From the NCBI RefSeq assembly GCF_005877905.1, contig NZ_SWDV01000009.1, positions 1 through 64,000 on the forward strand: a stretch of DNA of 64,000 bases. Reading direction: 5' to 3'. Source of the DNA: Pseudomonas nicosulfuronedens. GTDB lineage: Bacteria; Pseudomonadota; Gammaproteobacteria; Pseudomonadales; Pseudomonadaceae. The notes under the pieces are model-generated. The model saw only the letters and a program-made list of their open reading frames with translations. It did not search any database and had not been told where the DNA came from. The translations under genes and the position numbers were made by a program. Shown here piece by piece: positions 58,482 through 64,000 of the stretch; position 1 is the first letter of the stretch, and each line of letters starts with the position of its first letter.

Positions 58482-59218
58482 GCGTTGGGCTCGAGCAGTT
58501 CGACAGCCAGGGCGAAGACGTAGCCTTCGCTGCGCACCGTCTTGATGTAGGCCGGCTCGCGGGCGTCGTCCAGCAGGCGCTGGCGCAGGCGGCTGACCAG
58601 CAAATCGATGGAGCGGTCGAAGATGTCCGCCTCGCGGCCTTGTGTCAGGTTCAGCAGTTGTTCGCGGCTGAGCACGCGCTGCGGGTGATCGACGAACACG
58701 CGCAGCAGGCGGTACTCGGCGCCGCTCAAGGCGACCAGGGTGCCGTCTTCGTCGAGCAGGTGGCGCGCGGTGGTGTCGAGCTTCCAGCGACCGAAGCCGA
58801 TCAGCCGGCTCGCTTCGCTGACCTGCAGGTTCGGCGGCAGCATGCGGGTACGGCGCAGCACGGCGTTGATCCGTGCCAGCAGCTCGCGGGCAGAGAAGGG
58901 CTTGGTGAGGTAGTCGTCGGCGCCCATTTCCAGGCCGATGATGCGGTCGGTCTCGTCGTTGCGTGCGGTGAGCATCAGCACCGGAGTGGACTTGTGCTTG
59001 CCCACGCGCAGCTCGCGGCACAGCTTCAGGCCGTCGTCGCCGGGCATCATGATGTCGAGGACGATCAGGTCCACCGAGTTGGCATCGAGGAAGGCGCGCA
59101 TCTGCCGACCGTCTCCCGCCAGGCTCACGCGCAGGCCGTTCTTCTTCAGGTAGTTGCCGACCAGCTCGCGAATCTCGCGGTCGTCGTCGACGATCAGTAC
59201 GTGATCGACATGGTCCAT
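58478..59218 (-). CDS. OmpR-family response regulator
   Basis: This 246-residue regulator has a receiver (VLIVDDDREIRELVGNYL, phospho-acceptor in LIVLDIMMPGDDGL, switch Lys in YLTKPFSARELLARI) and an OmpR-type winged helix (LSGAEYRLLRVFVDHPQRVLSREQLLN, DIFDRSIDLLVSRLRQRL, IKTVRSEGYVF). GAGG lies upstream of the ATG. It is first in the minus-strand set and divergent from the DUF2790 gene, whose promoter region it shares. Copper-, envelope- or redox-responsive control is possible from context only. Confidence 0.92.
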   Translation of the reverse strand: MDHVDHVLIVDDDREIRELVGNYLKKNGLRVSLAGDGRQMRAFLDANSVDLIVLDIMMPGDDGLKLCRELRVGKHKSTPVLMLTARNDETDRIIGLEMGADDYLTKPFSARELLARINAVLRRTRMLPPNLQVSEASRLIGFGRWKLDTTARHLLDEDGTLVALSGAEYRLLRVFVDHPQRVLSREQLLNLTQGREADIFDRSIDLLVSRLRQRLLDDAREPAYIKTVRSEGYVFALAVELLEPNA

Positions 59219-59443
59219 GCCGGTGCCTCGTTCGTAGTGGGTTGAGGCGAGTTTATAGCGCAGCGTCGCGCTTGCCTGCCGTGCTTTGTATTCCACTGTA
59301 TCCAGAGCCGCCGCCGATACCCGGCGCGGCAAACCAGGGGCCTGTGCGACACAAGCCCGATACCTCCTGAACGTGAAATGGGCACCAACGGCGAGGCACA
59401 CAGCCCCCGCCGGCCAAACCCGACACAGGACAGGAGAACCGCC

Positions 59444-59716
59444 ATGAAAACCATCCAATTCGCCAGCGCTTGCCTCTTCGCTTCCCTCGCCGCTTTTGCC
59501 AGCTTCGGCGCCCAGGCCGCCGATACCCAGCCCGCCGAGCCGTACCACTACGGCCAGAAGCTGGACGTGAAGCAGGTCATCGCCATCCAGGAAGAGGCTG
59601 CTTCGCCCTTCGACTGCGGCATCGTCAACGCTCGCATGGATTACCTGGATTCCCACGGCCAGCCGCACAGCGTGGCCTACCGCAAGTTCGCCACCAACTG
59701 CAACGAAGGCGGCTGA
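59444..59716 (+). CDS. DUF2790-family periplasmic protein
   Basis: This 90-residue secreted protein has a signal peptide (LAAFASFGAQA-ADT) and a mature part matching DUF2790 (EPYHYGQKLDVKQVIAIQEE, CGIVNARMDYLDSHGQPHSVAYRKFATNC). The two mature Cys probably make a disulfide. Members are abundant in Pseudomonas and, as I recall, some respond to copper. A strong CAGGAG site precedes the ATG. It is divergent from the response regulator and followed by the CcdA-thioredoxin fusion. Confidence 0.82.
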   Translation: MKTIQFASACLFASLAAFASFGAQAADTQPAEPYHYGQKLDVKQVIAIQEEAASPFDCGIVNARMDYLDSHGQPHSVAYRKFATNCNEGG

Positions 59717-59726
59717 TTCCCCTGGA

Positions 59727-59748
59727 CCGCGGCCAGGGACGGCCGCGG
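59727..59748 (+). terminator. Weak hairpin after the DUF2790 gene
   Basis: CCGCGGCC / GGCCGCGG form an eight-base-pair stem with a six-base loop, followed by CGTTTACT. It could partly terminate the message before the downstream fusion gene. Confidence 0.45.
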
Positions 59749-59809
59749 CGTTTACTCCCAGCCGCTCACTCCAGAAAAAGCCCCGGGCCGACCGCCCACC
59801 GAGGTGCCC

Positions 59810-61030
59810 ATGTTGCTCATCGCCTTTCTCGGCGGGGCGCTGACCCTGCTCAGCCCCTGCATCCTTCCCGTACTGCCTTTGTTGCTGCAGCGCGCCGGCG
59901 GACCGGCGTGGTCGCCGTGGGTGACCTTGCTCGGCCTGGCCAGCGGCTTCGCTGTGCTGGCGAGCCTGGCGACCGTCTCCAGCAACTGGGTGATTGCCGC
60001 CAGTGAGTGGGGGCGGTACTTCGCCCTCGCACTGCTGTCGGTTTCCGCCGTTGCGCTGCTCTGGCCACGTTTCAGCGACTGGCTGGCCAAGCCCTGGGCG
60101 TGGCTCGGTGACCGCTTGCATGGCGAAGCTCGGCGTATGCCACCGGCTTTCTCCGCGTGGGTACTGGGTTTCGCTGCCGGCCTGCTGTGGGCGCCCTGCG
60201 CCGGCCCGGTGCTGGGGCTGATTCTCTCCGGCGCCATGCTGCAAGGCCCGAGCGCGCAGACCAGCCTGCTGCTGTTCGCCTACGGCCTGGGTAGTGCCAC
60301 CGTGCTGGGCATCGTGCTCTTCGCCGGTCGGCGGCTGATGCAGCACCTGCGTCCGCGCATGGCGGTGATTGAAGGCCTGCGTCGCGCCACCGGTGTGCTC
60401 GCTCTGCTGGCTGTCGTTGGCATCGCCAGCGGTACCAGCGCACAGCTGGCTTCTGGCAGCTCATCGACCCTGGTGAACAGCCTGGAACACAAGGTCATCG
60501 ACGGCGTGCCCGCGCTTATCAGCCAGCTGATGCCCGGCGACATGGCCCACGGCGCCGAACGCCTGCCCGACCTCGGCCCTGCTCCCGAACTGCAAGGCGC
60601 GGTGGAGTGGATCAACAGCCCCGAACTGAACCTGCGTGACCTGCGCGGCAAGGTGGTGCTGGTGGACTTCTGGACCTACGACTGCATCAACTGCCAGCAC
60701 AGCCTGCCGTACGTGAACGCCTGGGCGAAGAAGTATGCGGACCAGGGCCTGGTGGTGATCGGCGTGCATACCCCGGAATATCCGTACGAGCGCGTCCCCG
60801 CGAACGTCCGCGATGCCGTGAACAAGCACGACATCCACTACCCCGTAGCGCTGGATAACCAGTACCGGATCTGGAACGCCTTCGCCAACCAGTACTGGCC
60901 GGCGCACTACTTCATCGATGCCCAGGGGCGCGTGCGCCACCTGTCGATCGGGGAGGGCGGGTATGAGGAGCAGGAACAGGTGATTCAGGCTTTGCTGAAG
61001 GAGCGGGATGGGGCGAAGGCTGGGGTGTGA
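59810..61030 (+). CDS. CcdA-thioredoxin fusion (DipZ-like thiol-disulfide carrier)
   Basis: This 406-residue protein has an N-terminal CcdA/DsbD-beta membrane domain with the paired Cys C17 (LLSPCILPVLP) and C130 (LLWAPCAGPVLG). A periplasmic TlpA/DsbE-like thioredoxin domain follows, with C292 and C295 in TYDCINCQHSLP. CcdA domains carry electrons from cytoplasmic thioredoxin across the membrane; the fused domain passes them to periplasmic targets. Such a protein could keep Cys-rich periplasmic proteins reduced. The ATG at 59810 follows GAGG by five bases; a GTG two codons earlier is in frame. Confidence 0.88.
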   Translation: MLLIAFLGGALTLLSPCILPVLPLLLQRAGGPAWSPWVTLLGLASGFAVLASLATVSSNWVIAASEWGRYFALALLSVSAVALLWPRFSDWLAKPWAWLGDRLHGEARRMPPAFSAWVLGFAAGLLWAPCAGPVLGLILSGAMLQGPSAQTSLLLFAYGLGSATVLGIVLFAGRRLMQHLRPRMAVIEGLRRATGVLALLAVVGIASGTSAQLASGSSSTLVNSLEHKVIDGVPALISQLMPGDMAHGAERLPDLGPAPELQGAVEWINSPELNLRDLRGKVVLVDFWTYDCINCQHSLPYVNAWAKKYADQGLVVIGVHTPEYPYERVPANVRDAVNKHDIHYPVALDNQYRIWNAFANQYWPAHYFIDAQGRVRHLSIGEGGYEEQEQVIQALLKERDGAKAGV

Positions 61031-61067
61031 GTGGCGATTGGGCGGATGGAGTATCCGTCCATTCTCC

Positions 61068-61364
61068 TTACTTCCCGCTGCCGGCGGGCCTTGCCTGCAG
61101 CTCTACGCCCAGTGCGCGCATGACCTTCATCACTGTCTCGAAGCGCGGCTTGGCGCCCGGGGCAAAGACCTTGTACAGGCTCTCCCGGCCCAGACCCGAG
61201 TCGTTGGCGATCTTGGTCATCCCGCGCGCCTTGGCGATGTTGCCGATGGCCAACAGCAGCTCATCAGGATCGCCGTCAGCCAGGACCTGGGACAGGTATT
61301 CGGCGATGACTTCCTCGTTGTCGAGGTAGTGGCTGGTGTCGAAGTCGCTCAGTTCAACGCTCAT
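61068..61364 (-). CDS. HigA-type antitoxin (HTH, addiction module antidote family)
   Basis: This 98-residue protein has a helix-turn-helix (LLLAIGNIAKARGMTKIANDSGLGRESLYKVF) and the C-terminal FETVMKVMRALGVELQ strand/helix typical of the antidote partner of RelE/HigB-like killer proteins. It should neutralise the toxin and, with it, repress the promoter. The ATG at 61364 overlaps the toxin stop (ATGA), so the antitoxin is second in the operon as in HigBA modules. Confidence 0.85.
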   Translation of the reverse strand: MSVELSDFDTSHYLDNEEVIAEYLSQVLADGDPDELLLAIGNIAKARGMTKIANDSGLGRESLYKVFAPGAKPRFETVMKVMRALGVELQARPAGSGK

Positions 61365-61657
61365 TGAATGTCTCCCGCCAGCTGCTGCGCCAGCTTGATA
61401 TCCCGCTGTTGGGAGGATTTGTCTCCGCCGCACAGCAGCAGGAACACCATATCGCCACGGCGCATGAAGTACACGCGATAGCCAGGACCGATATCCAATC
61501 GGATTTCCGAGACACCGATCCCCACTGACCGCGTGTCGCCGAGATGGCCCGATCGGATACGGTCCAGGCGCCGCAGGATTGCGACTTTCCCACGGGCATC
61601 CCGAAGGCCGGAGAGCCAGCGATCAAACTGGCTGGTTTGCTTGAGCTGGTAGGTCAT
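61361..61657 (-). CDS. RelE/HigB-like toxin (addiction module killer protein)
   Basis: This 98-residue basic RelE-fold protein has FDRWLSGLRDARGKVAILRRLDRI, the conserved GVSEIRLDIGPGYRVYFMRRG core and LLLCGGDKSSQQRDIKLAQQL near the end. These match the phage-derived Gp49/HigB-like killer family, which cleaves mRNA at the ribosome. Key Arg, Lys and Tyr residues of the family are present, so the toxin looks intact. It is first in the operon, with a palindromic operator just upstream. Confidence 0.87.
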   Translation of the reverse strand: MTYQLKQTSQFDRWLSGLRDARGKVAILRRLDRIRSGHLGDTRSVGIGVSEIRLDIGPGYRVYFMRRGDMVFLLLCGGDKSSQQRDIKLAQQLAGDIQ

Positions 61658-61664
61658 GCGGCGA

Positions 61665-61684
61665 CTGTATCCAGAAGGATACAG
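61665..61684. promoter_or_regulatory. Palindromic operator of the toxin-antitoxin operon
   Basis: CTGTATCC-AGAA-GGATACAG is a perfect inverted repeat with eight-base half-sites, seven bases upstream of the toxin start on the minus strand. It is placed as expected for autorepression by the HTH antitoxin. Confidence 0.7.
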
Positions 61685-61772
61685 CTGTGCCAGCGAGTCT
61701 GCAGCTGAAATGTTCGGCAATCGCAACGAAAGCGCTGAAGAGGGCGTAGGACGATAGAGTGCTCGGCTGTCT

Positions 61773-63617
61773 TCAGCCCAGCACCTGATTCCGCCCCTGC
61801 TTCTTCGCCTCATACAACGCCGCATCCGCCCTTGCTACCAGTGCTTCGGCGGAGGCTTCCTGCCCAGGCACCGACGCCGCCACACCGATACTGACGCTCA
61901 CTCGCCCCAACGGTGAAAGCTCATGGGGCAAGGCGAGGGCTTCCACCGCCTGCAGCAGCTTCTGCGCCATGCCACGCACGCCCGCAAGGTCGGTCATCGG
62001 CGCGAGGAAGACGAACTCCTCACCGCCATAACGCGCCACCAGGTCGGTGGAACGGTTTACCGTGGTCGCCAGTGCCTGGGCTATCTCGCGCAGGCAGGCG
62101 TCGCCGGCCGGGTGGCCGTAGTGGTCGTTGTAGCGCTTGAACCAATCCACATCGACTACCGCCAGGGCCAGGCATTCGCCGGAGCGGCGCGCGTGGCCCC
62201 ATTCCTGCTCCAGCACCTGGTCGAAGCGGCGGCGGTTGGCGATGCCGGTGAGGGCATCGGTCAGGCTCATGGCTTCGAGCTGGTTGTTCAGCTCACGCAG
62301 CTCGTCGGTACGCTCGGCGACGCGCAGCTCCAGTTCGTGCTCGGAGCTGCGCAGGTTATCCACAAGCTGCTGCTGGGCGCGGATCAATTCCTCCTGTACC
62401 CGCGCCTTCTCCCGGCGCATCACGTTGAAGCGGTCGGCGAGGGCGAAAGCCAGCACGATCATCTCCATCGCCGAGCCCAGCTGCAGGCCGTCCACGGTGA
62501 ACAGGTTGGTCGGCACGATGCCCATGGCGCGCAGCGAAGTCATCGCCCCGCCGAGCATCAGCAGGGCGAAGGCGGCGAGGAAGAAGAATGCGCTGCGCTG
62601 GCGCTTGAAGGCGCACAGCGCCGCGCACAGCAGCAGGATCAGTGCGGTGGCGAAATTCAGCAGGATGCCCGCGCGCGAGACATACGGCAGCGCGAGCGCA
62701 TAGGCGATCGGGCTGACCAGGTAGAGCGCGATCATCCCGCGCAACAACCAGTCCAGGCGTGGCAGCAAGCGGTCGAGCTGCATCATTCGCCGCGCGAACA
62801 GCAGCAGCGCGGCGAGGGCCAGCGACACGCCGGAGTAGTAGATGACGTTGGAATTGAGCGGTTCACCGAAGATCGACCAGTCCGGCGCCAGGCCGTTCTT
62901 GATCGCCAAGGCCCCGGCCGTGCAGCTCACGAAGACCACGTAGAGCAGGTAGATCGGGTCGCGCAGGGCGAACAGCAGCATCAGGTTGAACAGGATCATT
63001 GCTACGGCGATGCCGAAGTACCAGGCCTTGCCGGTGTAGTCGTCACGCTCGTAGGTGTGGAACGCCTTCACCGGCCATAGCTGCAGCGGCACCAGCAGGC
63101 CGATACTCGACTCTACGCGCAGGTACAGCACCTGCTCGGCGTGCGCCGGCAGGTTCAGCGGGAAGACGAAGTTGCGGTTCGGGTAGACCTTGCTGCTCTG
63201 CGGAACGTCGCTGCCAGTGTTGATCGTCCTGACGCTGCCATCCGCCTGCGGGATATTTGCCTGCACATGGGAAATGCGCGGGTTCTCCACCACCAGCAGG
63301 CGCTGCACCGGGGCGTCGCTGGGATTGCTCAGCTGCAACTTCAGCCAGAAGGCCGAGCGGGTGAAGCCCATCGCCAACGAACTGCCCGGCGGCTGGTCGG
63401 CCTTGAAGCGGGGCTGCTGCTCGGGGGACTGCACATCCGCCAGCGTCAGGTTGCGCGTTGGGTCTTCGAGGATGGAGACATAGGTGGTCAGTGTCAGAGG
63501 CTGGGTGCTGACACTGGCCACGTCTACCCCTGGTGCAGCCCAGGCGGGGCGGAGGAACAGTACGAGGGAAAGCAGGAGCCAAGACAGTAACTGCCGGTGC
63601 GAGGTGAGAGCGGGCAT
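61773..63617 (-). CDS. 7TM-DISM diguanylate cyclase
   Basis: This 614-residue membrane protein has a signal peptide (to about 27) and a periplasmic 7TMR-DISMED2-type jelly-roll domain (about 30-185, SLAMGFTRSAFWLKLQLSNPSD). Seven membrane helices (about 195-385) are followed by a coiled coil (VQEELIRAQQQLVDNLRSSEHELELRVAERTDEL). The GGDEF domain has active-site GGEEF near 530, SLTDALTGIANRRRFD and SVSIGVAAS. It should make cyclic di-GMP in response to an outside ligand, likely a carbohydrate or organic acid by family. The stop lies 116 bases upstream of the toxin start. Confidence 0.92.
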   Translation of the reverse strand: MPALTSHRQLLSWLLLSLVLFLRPAWAAPGVDVASVSTQPLTLTTYVSILEDPTRNLTLADVQSPEQQPRFKADQPPGSSLAMGFTRSAFWLKLQLSNPSDAPVQRLLVVENPRISHVQANIPQADGSVRTINTGSDVPQSSKVYPNRNFVFPLNLPAHAEQVLYLRVESSIGLLVPLQLWPVKAFHTYERDDYTGKAWYFGIAVAMILFNLMLLFALRDPIYLLYVVFVSCTAGALAIKNGLAPDWSIFGEPLNSNVIYYSGVSLALAALLLFARRMMQLDRLLPRLDWLLRGMIALYLVSPIAYALALPYVSRAGILLNFATALILLLCAALCAFKRQRSAFFFLAAFALLMLGGAMTSLRAMGIVPTNLFTVDGLQLGSAMEMIVLAFALADRFNVMRREKARVQEELIRAQQQLVDNLRSSEHELELRVAERTDELRELNNQLEAMSLTDALTGIANRRRFDQVLEQEWGHARRSGECLALAVVDVDWFKRYNDHYGHPAGDACLREIAQALATTVNRSTDLVARYGGEEFVFLAPMTDLAGVRGMAQKLLQAVEALALPHELSPLGRVSVSIGVAASVPGQEASAEALVARADAALYEAKKQGRNQVLG

Positions 63618-63790
63618 GCGGCAAGGTCCGGGCTGTAGGGAGGCGGAAAGTCTACAAGAGCCAGGGCCGGCTAAAAAAGCCGACGGTGGAGCGATGATTG
63701 CCTCGGTCTACTCGTGCGATCGGGCCAGAGAGTAGGTACGCTCAGGACTTCCAACAGAATCAGGGCGATACTGCCGATGACCTCCGACGC

Positions 63791-63973
63791 ATGGATAGCG
63801 ATGCAATGAATCTGGCAGACATTCTCGGCGAACTCTGTTCAGTACTCTTCAACTGGCCTGGGCCAGACAATCGGCCGAACCGGGTATTTACCCCAGGCTT
63901 TGTAGTGCTCTGCATCATCCTGGCGATGGTTGAACTGGCGGTGCTGCACGGGATATTTGGGCAGCAGGGATGA
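63791..63973 (+). CDS. Small membrane protein (60 aa)
   Basis: This 60-residue frame from ATG 63791 has a soluble N-terminal part (MNLADILGELCSVLFNWPG from the second ATG at 63806) and one membrane segment (FVVLCIILAMVELAVLHGIF). Neither start has a clear ribosome-binding site. I do not recognise a family. Gene-like composition and the well-formed membrane helix support it. It is the last gene of the window and runs with the plus strand, away from the cyclase. Confidence 0.5.
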   Translation: MDSDAMNLADILGELCSVLFNWPGPDNRPNRVFTPGFVVLCIILAMVELAVLHGIFGQQG

Positions 63974-64000
63974 ATTGGGCCGGGATCTTGGCTCCATGAA

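Overview
The window is chromosomal DNA of a Pseudomonas close to the P. aeruginosa / P. nitroreducens / P. citronellolis group. The evidence is uniformly high GC, strong GC bias at third codon positions, the P. aeruginosa-like order Flp prepilin peptidase - TadE-like protein - PprA kinase - PiT transporter at the left end, the recC-recB-recD order, OprD and DUF2790 family proteins, and typical Pseudomonas REP palindromes. I saw no tRNA, rRNA, CRISPR array, transposase or phage gene.

Layout. 0-6 kb: the edge of a Tad/Flp pilus locus with its PprA sensor kinase, then a phosphate transporter. 6-15 kb: a sigma-54 activator, a PsiF-like protein, two tiny overlapping genes, an RluA-type pseudouridine synthase, a divergent dmeR/dmeF nickel-cobalt module with a visible operator, an MFS transporter, a GST with a divergent LysR regulator, and a PPK2. 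15-25 kb: a VirK/DUF535 protein and the recCBD operon. 25-40 kb: a four-gene signalling block (PvrS-, PvrR-, RcsC- and RcsB-like) facing a five-gene chaperone-usher (Cup) fimbrial operon. This resembles the cupD/pvrSR/rcsCB arrangement known from a P. aeruginosa PA14 pathogenicity island. 40-44 kb: a YCII/DGPF-protein operon ending in an ECF42-type sigma factor, with a candidate ECF42 promoter in front, then a ChrA-type transporter. 45-52 kb: an SDR, a PuuD-like amidase, a PAS-GGDEF cyclase, an OprD-family porin and a RidA protein.

52-55 kb holds the most unusual system: a probable metal-binding RiPP operon. A secreted precursor has three EGKCGEGKCG cores followed by two canonical EF-hands. 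It is followed by an MNIO (DUF692) modifying enzyme, a DUF2063 partner and a translationally coupled Ohr peroxidase, and the operon ends in a strong terminator. Opposite it lies a minus-strand set: OmpR-type response regulator, histidine kinase, cytochrome b-like ferric-reductase-domain protein and DoxX. A DUF2790 protein and a CcdA-thioredoxin fusion follow. Taken together, 52-61 kb looks like an envelope metal/thiol/redox stress neighbourhood (inference). Between the two sets is a 569-bp unit bounded by 32-bp perfect inverted repeats that contains a frameshifted gene remnant.

The right end carries a HigBA-type toxin-antitoxin pair with a palindromic operator, a 7TM diguanylate cyclase and a small membrane protein. 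Starts were chosen by ribosome-binding site and family start. Family calls come from reading motifs, not from database searches.
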